This document shows positions 17,469 to 27,053 of a stretch of 61,337 nt of DNA, piece by piece (within the stretch, counting starts at the first letter, position 1; every line of letters begins with the position of its first letter). Where the stretch lies: NCBI GenBank assembly GCA_900313015.1, contig OMPR01000005.1, positions 46 to 61,382 on the forward strand, read 5' to 3'. A program made the position numbers and the translations under genes. The DNA is from Rhodobacteraceae bacterium EL53. Its GTDB lineage: Bacteria; Pseudomonadota; Alphaproteobacteria; Rhodobacterales; Rhodobacteraceae. Under the pieces are notes generated by a model that did not search any database, was not told the origin of the DNA, and saw nothing but the letters and a program-made list of their open reading frames with translations.

Positions 17469-17990
17469 ATGGGAAAATTCCTAGTCATCTTGCTTGTGCT
17501 CAGCACAGCGATCGCCGGGGGCGCGATCTATTATTTGCAAATCTATGGCTACTACTTCGAGGTGGTCGCAACCCCGGGCAAAGACGTCAAGCTGATGCCT
17601 AAAGATGGCACCGCACCTGTTGCCATTGCGTACACTGATTTTGAAGCAATCGACGCCGATAGCTCCCCCATCCGGTATCGGGGTTGTTTTAAAACAAATC
17701 TGAACCTTGAGGACCTCAAGCAGGAGTATTCGGCATCTGCCAAGGTGGAGCCCCGCACCGCGCCTGATTGGTTCACCTGTTTCGATGCGCAAAAGATCGG
17801 CGCAGCGCTGGAAGAGGGGCGCGCTATAGCCTTTTTGAGTGCTAAGAATGTTGGGTTTGGCGTCGATCGGGTGGTTGCGATCACCGATCAAGGGGATGGA
17901 TACATCTGGCATGAATTCAATGACTGTGGCGAAAAAGCGTATGACGGGACCGTGGTGGGAGAAGAATGCCCGCAACGGCCTGAAAACTGA
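17469..17990 (+). CDS. DUF6446-type membrane-anchored protein
   Basis: The 173-residue protein has one N-terminal membrane helix (residues 3-24) or uncleaved signal anchor and a soluble domain outside the membrane. It contains four cysteines in that domain (RYRGCFKT, WFTCFDA, NDCGEK, EECPQ), which could form two disulfides. I recognise the pattern as a Rhodobacteraceae family normally found beside glycyl-tRNA synthetase genes. No enzyme motif is visible and the role is unknown. It starts just after the promoter region shared with marC and precedes gltS by 19 bases. Confidence 0.7.
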   Translation: MGKFLVILLVLSTAIAGGAIYYLQIYGYYFEVVATPGKDVKLMPKDGTAPVAIAYTDFEAIDADSSPIRYRGCFKTNLNLEDLKQEYSASAKVEPRTAPDWFTCFDAQKIGAALEEGRAIAFLSAKNVGFGVDRVVAITDQGDGYIWHEFNDCGEKAYDGTVVGEECPQRPEN

Positions 17991-18009
17991 TCGGAGTTGA
18001 GAGAAAACA

Positions 18010-19221
18010 ATGACCGGCGCTGTGATCATTCCTGACTTCCTGACTGCGACGTTGGGATTTGCCGTCTATCTAATAGGGGCAGAGATAAACGCGCGCGTTC
18101 CGGTGTTGCGTCGGTTCAACATACCCGAACCTGTCACTGGGGGATTGCTGGCCTCGATTGTTGTATTGATCCTGTATCTGGTTGCCAATATTGAACTCGC
18201 CTTTGCGATGGAGACCCGCGATTTTCTACTGGTTCTGTTTTTTGCAGGCATCGGTTTGAATGCGCGCCTGTCCGACTTGATATCAGGCGGTAAGCCCTTG
18301 TTACTGCTTCTTGTCTTAACCCTTGTAACTATTCTTGCGCAAAATGTGATTGGGGCGGCTGGTGCCTTTATGTTTGGCTATCCATGGCAATCAGGGGTCC
18401 TGTTCGGCTCTGCGTCCCTGATTGGTGGGCATGGCACCGCAATCGCATGGGCCCCAGATGTGGCAACCGCGACAGGGTTGGACGGCGCGACAGAACTGGG
18501 CGTTGCTGTCGCGACCTTGGGTTTGGTTCTCGCCGCTCTTGTCGGTGGCCCAGTGGCGAAATTCCTCGTTGAAAAGCACAATCTCAGCCCCAACAGACCA
18601 ACCGAAGAGCACACCGTTGGCCTGCCCGATACAGGATCTGCTGACAGTAAACACATTGACCATCTCACGGTGATGCGCGTGCTTCTCCATTTGAACCTCG
18701 CCATCATTTCCGGATATTTCTTATCCGAAGCCATTGCCGCGGCTGGCCTTAAACTGCCGTTGTTTGTGCCGTGCCTGATCATGGGCATCGTAATCGCCAA
18801 CCTGCGGTCCGCCATTTGGCCCGAGGCGCACCCAGTTTCCCGCACGCCTGCGCTTGCGATGATCTCGGAATTCGCGCTGGGGGCGTTTTTGGCGATGTCA
18901 TTGATGAGCCTGCAATTGTGGACCATCGCCGAGCTGGGCGCCGTGATTGCAGTGATCATGTTGGCACAGACCACCTTTACCGTCGCATTTGTGCTGTTTG
19001 TTCTGTTCCCCATCATGGGCGGCGGATACCGCGCCGCTGTGCTGGCGGCTGGCTTTGGCGGCTTTGCCTTGGGCGCAACCCCAACCGCAATCGCGAATAT
19101 GACCGCGGTAACCAAGCGATATGGCCCGTCGCCTATTGCCTTTATTGTGCTCCCCCTTGTATCCGCTTTCTTCGTGGATATCGCTAATGCCGTCGTCATT
19201 CAGGCGATCGTGAACTTCTAA
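18010..19221 (+). CDS. gltS: Sodium/glutamate symporter (GltS family)
   Basis: The 403-residue protein has about ten to twelve membrane helices arranged as two inverted halves. The pore-loop signatures GSASLIGGHGTAIAWAPD (first half) and GFGGFALGATPTAIANM (second half) match GltS. It would import L-glutamate with Na+. It sits between the DUF6446 gene and glyS with short spacings (19 and 9 bases), suggesting one transcript. Confidence 0.88.
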   Translation: MTGAVIIPDFLTATLGFAVYLIGAEINARVPVLRRFNIPEPVTGGLLASIVVLILYLVANIELAFAMETRDFLLVLFFAGIGLNARLSDLISGGKPLLLLLVLTLVTILAQNVIGAAGAFMFGYPWQSGVLFGSASLIGGHGTAIAWAPDVATATGLDGATELGVAVATLGLVLAALVGGPVAKFLVEKHNLSPNRPTEEHTVGLPDTGSADSKHIDHLTVMRVLLHLNLAIISGYFLSEAIAAAGLKLPLFVPCLIMGIVIANLRSAIWPEAHPVSRTPALAMISEFALGAFLAMSLMSLQLWTIAELGAVIAVIMLAQTTFTVAFVLFVLFPIMGGGYRAAVLAAGFGGFALGATPTAIANMTAVTKRYGPSPIAFIVLPLVSAFFVDIANAVVIQAIVNF

Positions 19222-19230
19222 GGACCGACC

Positions 19231-21459
19231 ATGCCCGACCTGCTGATCGAACTGTTTTCCGAAGAAATCCCCGCGCGGATGCAAACCCGTGCCGGTGAGG
19301 ATTTGAAGAAGCGGGTGACTGATGGTTTGGTCAACGCGGGTCTGACATATTCTGGCGCTGCGGCGCTGACCACGCCTCGTCGTTTGACCCTGACCATCCA
19401 AGGTTTATTGGCTGAATCCCCCACTATTCGCGAAGAGCGCAAAGGCCCCAAGGTTGGCGCGCCTGACAAAGCGATCGAAGGCTTCTTGCGCGGTGCGGGT
19501 CTGACCCGTGATCAATTGGAGGAGCGTGAGACCCCCAAAGGCGCGGTCTATTTCGCGATGATCGAAAAAGCCGGACGCCCCGCTGCTGAGATCATTGCCG
19601 AAGTGTTGGACGACACAATCCGGAATTTCCCATGGCCCAAATCCATGCGCTGGGGCAGTGGCAGTTTGCGCTGGGTGCGCCCGTTGCACTCGATTCTTTG
19701 CATTCTAAATGACGAGGCCGGTGCGGAAATCGTGCCGCTGGACGTAGATGGCATTGCCTCGGGCGACACGACCGAAGGCCACCGTTTCATGGCTCCGGGG
19801 CGGTTTAACGTGACCTCGTTCGAGGATTACGAAACCAAACTTAAACGCGCCTTTGTGGTCTTGTCGCCCTCTGAGCGAGCTGAGCATATCTGGAACGACG
19901 CCACTAATCAGGCGTTCGCCGCCGGGTTGGAAGTGGTTGAGGATAAGGGCCTGTTGGCCGAGGTTGCCGGTTTGGTCGAATGGCCGGTTGTGTTGATGGG
20001 ATCCATTGACGACGATTTCCTCGAACTGCCGCCCGAAGTACTGCAAACCTCGATGAAAGAGCATCAGAAGTTCTTTTCGGTGAAAAACCCCAAGACGGGC
20101 CGCATCGAAAAGTTCATCACCGTGGCCAACCGCGAAACCACCGACAACGGCGCGACCATTCTGGCAGGCAACCAAAAGGTTTTGTCGGCGCGTCTGGCGG
20201 ATGCCAAGTTCTTTTGGGAAAACGATCTGCGCACGGCCAAATCCGGCATGAGCGCATGGACCGATGCCTTAGGCAACGTGACCTTCCACAACAAGCTGGG
20301 CACCCAGGTCGAGCGGATTGAGCGTATTGCCGCGCTGGCCCGTGAACTGGCCCCCGTGACCGGCGCGGATGCCGATCAGACCGAGAAGGCCGCGCGTCTG
20401 GCCAAGGCCGATCTGAGCTCAGAAATGGTCTATGAATTCCCCGAGCTGCAGGGCCTGATGGGCCGCTATTACATCGAGGCCGCGGGCGAGGACGCCGCCG
20501 TCGCCGCCGTGGCCGAAGAACACTATTCGCCGCTTGGCCCATCCGATGACGTGCCGACCGCGCCTTTGTCTGCGACTGTCGCACTGGCCGACAAGTTGGA
20601 CACACTGACTGGGTTCTGGGCAATTGATGAAAAGCCCACCGGTTCTAAAGACCCGTTTGCGCTGCGTCGTGCGGCCTTGGGGGTTATTCGGTTGGTTTTG
20701 GAGAGTGAGCTACGGCTGCCTTTGCGTTCAATTGTGATGAGATCACATGCGCATATTGATGGTTTTTTAGCTGGGGTTTCCAAAGGTAAACGCGCTGGTG
20801 AGCTCATGGCTGCTGCGTTGAGCACAGAAGACGAAAAAACGGTTGATGCCGCCCGTGAGTATGCTCAACCGACTGACCCAAGTATACTCGATGATGCAAG
20901 CAAAGAGGCGTTCGAGCGCGCTAATGCTATCGCTTCAGATATCCTTTCCTTCTTCCACGACCGCCTCAAGGTCTTCTTGCGCGACGAAGGCATCCGTCAT
21001 GATGTAATCGACGCTTGTATCGCGATGGAGGGCAACGATGACCTCAACCTGCTGGTCAAACGCGCCCGTGCGTTGAACGCAGTGATCGCGACCGAAGATG
21101 GTCAAAACCTCGTCCAAGGCTTCAAACGCGCCAACAACATTCTGACCCAAGCCGAGGACAAGGATGGCGTTGAATACTCCTATGGCGCGGATCTGAAATT
21201 TTCTGAAACCGACAGCGAAAGGGCTCTGTTTGGGGCACTTGCTGAGGCCGAGACACAGATCGCACCCGCGCTTGAGGCCGAGGATTTCCCAGCCGCTATG
21301 ACCGCAATGGCGGCCTTGCGCGGACCGATTGATGCGTTTTTCGATGATGTGCAGGTGAACAGTGACAATCAGGTGCTGCGCCGCAATCGTCTGAACTTGC
21401 TGAGCCAGATCAGAACCATTTGTTCCAGCGTGGCGGATTTGACCCGTATCGAAGGTTAA
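19231..21459 (+). CDS. glyS: Glycyl-tRNA synthetase, beta subunit
   Basis: The 742-residue protein begins MPDLLIELFSEEIPARM, the standard GlyS N-terminus. It has the conserved block MRWGSGSLRWVRPLHSILCI near residue 140, LQTSMKEHQKFF near 270, a central HD-like region with LADKLDTLTGFWAI, and a C-terminal DALR-like helical domain. It binds tRNA-Gly and completes the alpha2beta2 enzyme with GlyQ. Bases about 20,660-20,930 appear less GC-rich in codon choice than their surroundings, but the frame is intact. Confidence 0.97.
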   Translation: MPDLLIELFSEEIPARMQTRAGEDLKKRVTDGLVNAGLTYSGAAALTTPRRLTLTIQGLLAESPTIREERKGPKVGAPDKAIEGFLRGAGLTRDQLEERETPKGAVYFAMIEKAGRPAAEIIAEVLDDTIRNFPWPKSMRWGSGSLRWVRPLHSILCILNDEAGAEIVPLDVDGIASGDTTEGHRFMAPGRFNVTSFEDYETKLKRAFVVLSPSERAEHIWNDATNQAFAAGLEVVEDKGLLAEVAGLVEWPVVLMGSIDDDFLELPPEVLQTSMKEHQKFFSVKNPKTGRIEKFITVANRETTDNGATILAGNQKVLSARLADAKFFWENDLRTAKSGMSAWTDALGNVTFHNKLGTQVERIERIAALARELAPVTGADADQTEKAARLAKADLSSEMVYEFPELQGLMGRYYIEAAGEDAAVAAVAEEHYSPLGPSDDVPTAPLSATVALADKLDTLTGFWAIDEKPTGSKDPFALRRAALGVIRLVLESELRLPLRSIVMRSHAHIDGFLAGVSKGKRAGELMAAALSTEDEKTVDAAREYAQPTDPSILDDASKEAFERANAIASDILSFFHDRLKVFLRDEGIRHDVIDACIAMEGNDDLNLLVKRARALNAVIATEDGQNLVQGFKRANNILTQAEDKDGVEYSYGADLKFSETDSERALFGALAEAETQIAPALEAEDFPAAMTAMAALRGPIDAFFDDVQVNSDNQVLRRNRLNLLSQIRTICSSVADLTRIEG

Positions 21460-21507
21460 GCCAGCGCGGCGCGCTTACCCCGCGTCGCCTCGCATCTTCG
21501 CGCCAAC

Positions 21508-21536
21508 GTAAGGCAGCGTTAAAAAACGCGCCTTAC
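21508..21536 (+). terminator. Candidate hairpin after glyS
   Basis: GTAAGGC and GCCTTAC close a stem that continues, after one bulged A, with GCGTT/AACGC around an AAAA loop. There is no T-run after it, so it may be a weak terminator or an mRNA-stabilising structure between glyS and the PPDK-like gene. Confidence 0.45.
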
Positions 21537-21595
21537 AACACCCTTGCGCCACGCTGAATCCCTCTTATGCTGCGGGGAACTCAAAAGGTGCCGCA

Positions 21596-24142
21596 GTGCA
21601 GAATAATCCAGATACCACCCTCATCACGCCTGACGCTCCGGTGGCAGCAACCACTCATGGTGGTCGGGCCAAATGCCTGCAACGATTGGTGCGATTGGAC
21701 CTGCCGGTGCCACGGACCGTGGCCTTGTCTTTTGATGCGGTGCATCAGATCGCCGAAGGGCAGCTGCCTGATATCGAAGCAATTCTGGAACAGTTCAACC
21801 CCACATCTTTGCTGTGTGTTCGGCCCAGCTCCGAAGACCCCGATTGGGGCGGACCAGGTGCTGTTTTGAACATCGGCATGAATGATGCCCGGTATGTAGA
21901 TCTCTGCGATACGTTGGGGCCAACGGCTGCAGCTGCGTTGTATCTGCGATTTGTCCAAACCTATGCGGTGCATGTTGCGCGTTTGGACCCGGATGTCTTT
22001 GACGATGTTGTCGAAGAAGGCCCGCAGGGCCTGTCTGAGATGTTGCACGCCTATGAAACCGAAACCGACGAAGTGTTCCCGCAAGAACCGGGCGAACAAT
22101 TGGGCGCGGTTTTGCGCACGATGGCGCGCGCGTGGGAGGGGACATCGGCCCGCCTGTTGCGCCAGGCAAAAGGCGCACCCGCAGATGCGGGGCTGGGTCT
22201 GGTCGTTCAGGAAATGATCCCTGGCCTTGGGCTGGGCGAAAGCGGATCTGGCGTGTTGCAACTGGCGAATTCAACAACGGGACTTCCGCAAATTACGGGT
22301 CGGTACCTTAGCCAGTCGCAGGGCCGTGATGCATTGGGGGCAGGGGCTCCGTCCTTATATCTGGGGTGTGATCCACGTGGCCCATCCCTTGAAGAAAAAG
22401 CACCCGGTGCGTTTGATGATTTGAAAACGCACGCAGCTCTGATGCGCGAGAAATTGCGCGAAGAGATGCAAGTGGAATTTGTTATCGAAAACGGAAGTGT
22501 CCATATTCTGGATGGCGTTCGGGTGCAGAGATCGTCGCGTGCCGCTGTGCGTATCGCCGTGCGTCTGGCGCAGGATGGCATTATTCCAGAACAGGAAGCG
22601 GTGATGCGGGTTGATCCGCATACGTTAAACGAATTGTTGCACAGGCAAGTTGATCCAGAAGCGGAACGTGATGTTCTGACCACTGGAATCGCTGCAAGCC
22701 CAGGCGCGGCTACCGGGAAGATCGTGTTCACATCCGCAGAAGCTCAGGCAAGTGCGGCGCGGTCTGAACCCTGTATCTTGATCCGTCGAGAAACCTCGCC
22801 CGAAGATATCCGTGGCATGCATGCCGCTGTCGCCGTCTTGACCGAAAAGGGCGGCATCACGAGCCATGCGGCTGTGATTGGCCGTGGGATGGGGCTGCCG
22901 TGTATTGTTGGAGCGTCTGGTTTGCGGTTCCAAACCAAGAAAAAAGCACTGATGGCCCCGGATGGGCGCATTTTCAAAACCGGTGATGTTCTCACCATCG
23001 ACGGCACATCAGGGCAGGTTCTTGTAGGCGAGCCCGCCATGCTGGAAGCCGCTTTGGATGATAGTTTTCAAACACTCATGGGATGGGCGGACAAGGAACG
23101 TGACATCGGCATTCGCGCAAATGCGGACACCCCTGCCGATGCACAGACCGCGCGTAACTTTGATGCTCAGGGGATTGGCCTGTGCCGGACTGAGCACATG
23201 TTCTTTGAGCCTGGGCGCTTGACGGTAATGCGCGAGATGATCTTTGCTGAAACGTCGTCGGGGCGTGCGGCGGCACTGGAACGATTGTTGCCGATGCAAC
23301 GGGATGATTTCACACAGCTTTTCCGGATCATGCAGGGCAAGCCAGTCTGCATACGTTTGTTTGATCCGCCTTTGCATGAATTCCTGCCCGCAACCCGCAC
23401 TGGACAACGCGAATTGGCCGAAGCGTTGGATCTGCAAGTTAGTGATGTGACGCGACGTGTCGAGGCGATGTCAGAATACAACCCGATGTTGGGTCTGCGC
23501 GGCGTACGTTTGGGTGTCACGGTGCCCGAAATTTATGACATGCAGGCGCGTGCAATTTTTGAGGCAACGCTAGAGGCCAGCAAACATGGCGCGGCGGTCG
23601 TGCCCGAGGTGATGATCCCACTGGTCAGCGCCAAGCGTGAGGTCGAGCTTGTGAAGGCGCGTATCGACACTGTTGCTGCGGCGGTTGCATCCGAAATGGG
23701 AACAGACTTTGACTACCGCTTAGGTGTCATGATGGAGACGCCGCGCGCATGTTTGCGGGCTGACGAGATTTCTCCCAATACAGCGTTTCTTAGCTTTGGA
23801 ACAAATGACCTAACGCAGATGACCTATGGCCTGTCGCGTGATGATGCAGGCCGGTTCATGTCGGCGTATGTGCAACAAGGCGTTTTCACCGAAGACCCGT
23901 TCCATGTATTGGATACCGAAGGTGTGGGGGAATTGCTGAAACTGGGCGCAGAACGCGGTCGTGCAGCACAGCCCGATGTGACTCTTTCGATTTGTGGCGA
24001 ACACGGTGGCAACCCCGAATCAATCGCGTTTTGCCGCGATGCTGGGTTTGATTATGTGTCCTGTTCGCCCTTCCGAGTCCCTGTTGCGCGTTTGGCCGCA
24101 GCCCAGTTGGCCATAGCTCATAAATTGGGGGGCGATCCCTAA
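21596..24142 (+). CDS. Pyruvate phosphate dikinase-like protein with a degenerate ATP-grasp domain
   Basis: The 848-residue protein, starting at a GTG, follows the PPDK plan. The swivelling domain is intact, with H424 in GGITSHAAVIGRGMG. The PEP-binding barrel is intact: IRLFDPPLHEFLP, NPMLGLRGVRLG, SFGTNDLTQMTYGLSRDD, ICGEHGGNPESI, and C823 in DYVSCSPFR. The N-terminal third is different. Where PPDK has VRSGAR-like and GMMDTVLN motifs this has RPSSEDPDWGGPGAVLN; the GEFL and FTRNP elements read TGRYL and LQLANS; the MLQTR element reads ILDGV. It may no longer use ATP, or use another phosphoryl acceptor. It follows glyS by 136 bases. Confidence 0.75.
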   Translation: MQNNPDTTLITPDAPVAATTHGGRAKCLQRLVRLDLPVPRTVALSFDAVHQIAEGQLPDIEAILEQFNPTSLLCVRPSSEDPDWGGPGAVLNIGMNDARYVDLCDTLGPTAAAALYLRFVQTYAVHVARLDPDVFDDVVEEGPQGLSEMLHAYETETDEVFPQEPGEQLGAVLRTMARAWEGTSARLLRQAKGAPADAGLGLVVQEMIPGLGLGESGSGVLQLANSTTGLPQITGRYLSQSQGRDALGAGAPSLYLGCDPRGPSLEEKAPGAFDDLKTHAALMREKLREEMQVEFVIENGSVHILDGVRVQRSSRAAVRIAVRLAQDGIIPEQEAVMRVDPHTLNELLHRQVDPEAERDVLTTGIAASPGAATGKIVFTSAEAQASAARSEPCILIRRETSPEDIRGMHAAVAVLTEKGGITSHAAVIGRGMGLPCIVGASGLRFQTKKKALMAPDGRIFKTGDVLTIDGTSGQVLVGEPAMLEAALDDSFQTLMGWADKERDIGIRANADTPADAQTARNFDAQGIGLCRTEHMFFEPGRLTVMREMIFAETSSGRAAALERLLPMQRDDFTQLFRIMQGKPVCIRLFDPPLHEFLPATRTGQRELAEALDLQVSDVTRRVEAMSEYNPMLGLRGVRLGVTVPEIYDMQARAIFEATLEASKHGAAVVPEVMIPLVSAKREVELVKARIDTVAAAVASEMGTDFDYRLGVMMETPRACLRADEISPNTAFLSFGTNDLTQMTYGLSRDDAGRFMSAYVQQGVFTEDPFHVLDTEGVGELLKLGAERGRAAQPDVTLSICGEHGGNPESIAFCRDAGFDYVSCSPFRVPVARLAAAQLAIAHKLGGDP

Positions 24143-24320
24143 ATAACCGCAATATATAGTAGTTTTTAGACTTTTTCTGGCGTTTGACCGACGAGAGATT
24201 TCCCCAACTACTACCTTGCTTTTTCGACAAAACTGGACCTTCGCGGCGCTCTGATGTAATGCGCTTCGAGCGTTGGCTTAATTTTGCCTTTGCGGAACGA
24301 GTGTCGTGGGAAGTATTGAA

Positions 24321-24977
24321 ATGAAATGGTTGCTTAAAATTGCTGTGCTTTCGGCAGCGATGATGGTTCCTCAGGTTTCTGTTGCGGACAAAGGTCTGGT
24401 GACTCTTCTGGAGAACGAACAGTCTTCTTTGAATTCTTTACCAGGTGCGCGGTTTCGCGAGTATCTCAAAGCGATCCGACCCAAAGCGCCCGCAGCAAAC
24501 ACTGTGGTAAAACCGGTTGACGTGACCTATACCCGGGCTTGGATAGACCAACGTGCAGCCCCAGACGGGAATGCAGATTGGCAATGCCTGTCCGAAGCTT
24601 TGTATTTTGAAGCTCGCGGTGAAACCGTCAAAGGCCAATTCGCCGTTGCAGAAGTCATCATGAACCGTGTCAAAAGCAGCCGGTTCCCTGATTCTGTTTG
24701 TGGGGTGATCCGTCAGGGAACGGGGCGCAAATACCAATGCCAATTCACCTATACCTGTGATGGCCGCAAAGAAGTGATTGCTGAAAAACGCGCGTTTGAA
24801 CGTGTCTCAAAGGTCGCCCGCGCCACGATGGATGGCGTGACGCAGTCTTTGACAAACGGTGCTACGCATTATCACACAACCGCAGTTCGTCCCAGCTGGG
24901 CCAAAGTGTATAAACGCACCGCAAAAATCGGTGTTCACCTGTTCTACCGTCATAACTATCGCACCGCGAGCAACTAA
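24321..24977 (+). CDS. Exported SleB-like cell wall hydrolase
   Basis: From the ATG at 24321 the 218-residue protein has a signal peptide ending near VSVADKG; a GTG five codons upstream would lengthen it and is not preferred. The Hydrolase_2/SleB domain starts at about residue 90 with CLSEALYFEARGE, whose glutamate is the catalytic acid of this lytic transglycosylase-like fold, and continues with AEVIMNRV, SVCGVIRQG, YQCQFTYTCDG and GATHYHTTAVRPSW. It should act on peptidoglycan in the periplasm. Its own promoter probably lies in the AT-rich 24,145-24,260 stretch. Confidence 0.87.
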   Translation: MKWLLKIAVLSAAMMVPQVSVADKGLVTLLENEQSSLNSLPGARFREYLKAIRPKAPAANTVVKPVDVTYTRAWIDQRAAPDGNADWQCLSEALYFEARGETVKGQFAVAEVIMNRVKSSRFPDSVCGVIRQGTGRKYQCQFTYTCDGRKEVIAEKRAFERVSKVARATMDGVTQSLTNGATHYHTTAVRPSWAKVYKRTAKIGVHLFYRHNYRTASN

Positions 24978-25130
24978 GCGGGCGGAGCTAACGTAGGTCA
25001 GGCGATTCAGATCTGCAGGGACCGGAAGAACGACGCATTCGACCTCTGGTGTGGCGCATGTGAGGCTGCTATGGGCCCGCGCACTGCGTAGTTTGCGCAC
25101 ATTGTTTCCCGAGCCCCGGAGGGCATCATC

Positions 25131-26048
25131 ATGAGCTCTGAGATCCGTCTCGCTTTTGCGCATCCATCCGAACGATCCGAGGCTACCGCTCCGCGCGGGC
25201 CTCTCGATCGGATTTCTCTACGCGACTACATTGTCGAGGTTGAGATTGGCGCGTTCCAAGCAGAACGTGGAACCACTCAGCGGATCTGCTTTAATGTCGT
25301 GGTCGAGGTCACACCGCTAACCGGTCCGATTGATGATGATGTGGATCGAATCCTGTCCTATGACCGCGTCACCGAAGCGATTGCGCATGAGCTTTCCGAA
25401 GAGCGGCTGAACCTGCTGGAAACTCTAGCCGAACGCGTGGCGGAGCGGATTTTGCTTGAGCCTCAGGCCGTAAGAGCCTTTGTTCGGATTGAAAAGCTGG
25501 ATCGTGGATCTGGTGCTTTGGGTGTGGAAATCGTGCGTTCAGGCGAAGTTGCACATGAGATCACCGAAGATGAAGGTCCCCATCCGCGCCTTGTTTATTT
25601 GTCCAATGATGCGATTACGCATGAAAATCTCGGTGGCTGGATCGATCAGTTGCAAGCGCGAGAACGTCCGTTGATCTTGTGTGTCGGGGCTGCGGATTTG
25701 GCGGCCCCTCAGACAGGGCACACGATGACCCAACGCAGGATTGACCTTCTGGCGATTGAGCAAAATGCATGGAAACTGGCATCGCGCGACCCTCGATGCG
25801 TTGTCGTCGCAACACGGACCGAATTGGACTGGGCGATGAAGAACGGTCAGATTTGCGTTTGGGCTCCGTCCAAAATCGTTTTGGATGCGGTCGATGGTCC
25901 TTCTGCGGCGCCCTCGGAGGCTGTGCCGTTGGCGGCATGGTTTGCGGCCACATTTGAAGCCGACGAGATGTTGGTGATTGATGCGGAGCTGCCTGAAAAC
26001 CCGGGGGTTCCTCTGCGTCGGGTTCCACTGGATCAGGCGCAGTTGTGA
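25131..26048 (+). CDS. folB: Dihydroneopterin aldolase fused to an amino-acid-kinase-like domain
   Basis: The 305-residue protein is more than twice the length of ordinary FolB (about 120). Residues 25-140 hold the aldolase: DRISLRDYIVEVEIGAFQAERGTTQRI, then ILSYDRV and LNLLETLAERVAERIL with the catalytic glutamate region. Residues 150-300 resemble the C-terminal part of the amino-acid-kinase fold: an AIEQNAWKLASR helix, VWAPSKIVLD, and SEAVPLAAWFAATFEADEMLVID, matching the TSDSLAAWLA element. The FolB part would cut dihydroneopterin to 6-hydroxymethyl-dihydropterin. No folK lies beside it. The folP start overlaps its stop (GTGA). The role of the second domain is unknown. Confidence 0.82.
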   Translation: MSSEIRLAFAHPSERSEATAPRGPLDRISLRDYIVEVEIGAFQAERGTTQRICFNVVVEVTPLTGPIDDDVDRILSYDRVTEAIAHELSEERLNLLETLAERVAERILLEPQAVRAFVRIEKLDRGSGALGVEIVRSGEVAHEITEDEGPHPRLVYLSNDAITHENLGGWIDQLQARERPLILCVGAADLAAPQTGHTMTQRRIDLLAIEQNAWKLASRDPRCVVVATRTELDWAMKNGQICVWAPSKIVLDAVDGPSAAPSEAVPLAAWFAATFEADEMLVIDAELPENPGVPLRRVPLDQAQL

Positions 26049-27043
26049 TCGAATATTACCGTCCGTTGGTGCAACAGGGGAAAGCGCGACCGGATTCTGC
26101 AGTTCCTTTGGTGGGGACCGAACTTTGGTTTCGCGACGTCGAGGTGCTGACTCGAAACGCGCCTGCTCGTGTTCTACCTGTTCGTGAGGTGCCTGCAGAT
26201 AAATTGGCGCGTCTTTGTTCTGGCCGCGCTCCACTTGCAGGATTAAATCTGGCACAGCCTCAGATCATGGGGATATTAAATACGACCCCTGACAGTTTCT
26301 CAGATGGTGGCCTGCACAACAGTGTTGAGGCCGCCTGTACTGGGGCTGCTGATATGACCCGGTCAGGCGCAAGTATCCTGGATATTGGTGGGGAATCGAC
26401 CCGCCCGGGTGCTGCGTTTGTGCCTGCCGAGGAAGAGATCGCGCGCACTGCCCCAATTATCAAGGCCATTCGCGCCAACTCTGATGTTGTGATCTCAGTG
26501 GATACGCGTAAGGCATCGGTGGCGCAGGCTGCTTTGGAAGCGGGGGCGTCGCTGGTGAATGATGTCTCCGGGTTTACCTTTGATTCAGAGCTGGCTCCTG
26601 TTTGCGCGGCAGCGAACGTTCCTGTGTGTGTAATGCATGCGCAAGGGGACCCGGCTACGATGCAGGATGAGCCTGCTTATGACAATGTCCTGCTCGATGT
26701 GTACGATTTTCTTGAAGGGCAGATTCAGGTACTTGAACGACGCGGCATGTCACGCTCTCACATACTGGTGGATCCGGGCATCGGGTTTGGGAAGACGCTG
26801 ACCCACAATTTAACCTTGCTGCAAAACCTGAGCTTGTTTCACGGGCTAGGCGCTCCGATATTGCTGGGTGTCTCACGCAAGGGTTTCATAGGAAAGCTTG
26901 GTCAAGAACCTCGCGCTGACCAACGCGCACCGGGGTCGATTGCAGTTGGGCTTGCCGGGCTGAGCCAAGGCGTGCAGGTTCTGCGGGTTCATGATGTGGC
27001 AGAGACGATGCAGGCTGTTCGATTGTGGCAGGCCGTGCGCTGA
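26045..27043 (+). CDS. folP: Dihydropteroate synthase
   Basis: The 332-residue protein condenses 6-hydroxymethyl-dihydropterin diphosphate with p-aminobenzoate. The signatures are IMGILNTTPDSFSDGG (about residue 76) and ILDIGGESTRPGA (about 112), followed by ISVDTRKASVAQAAL, LVNDVSGF, DPGIGFGKTLTHN and a LLGVSRKGFIG block that carries the sulfonamide-target region. About 70 residues precede the TIM barrel. The GTG start overlaps the folB stop by four bases, showing translational coupling. Confidence 0.95.
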   Translation: MIEYYRPLVQQGKARPDSAVPLVGTELWFRDVEVLTRNAPARVLPVREVPADKLARLCSGRAPLAGLNLAQPQIMGILNTTPDSFSDGGLHNSVEAACTGAADMTRSGASILDIGGESTRPGAAFVPAEEEIARTAPIIKAIRANSDVVISVDTRKASVAQAALEAGASLVNDVSGFTFDSELAPVCAAANVPVCVMHAQGDPATMQDEPAYDNVLLDVYDFLEGQIQVLERRGMSRSHILVDPGIGFGKTLTHNLTLLQNLSLFHGLGAPILLGVSRKGFIGKLGQEPRADQRAPGSIAVGLAGLSQGVQVLRVHDVAETMQAVRLWQAVR

Positions 27044-27053
27044 TCGTAAAACG

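Noticed and set aside
16708-17484. 258-codon plus-strand frame over marC
   Set aside because: It is antisense to a clear MarC protein, has low-complexity polar translation and no motif.
18378-19199. 273-codon minus-strand frame over gltS
   Set aside because: Antisense shadow of a membrane-protein gene; GltS motifs are on the plus strand.
25539-26255. 238-codon minus-strand frame over folB/folP
   Set aside because: It spans two coupled plus-strand genes with strong motifs; the translation has no known pattern.
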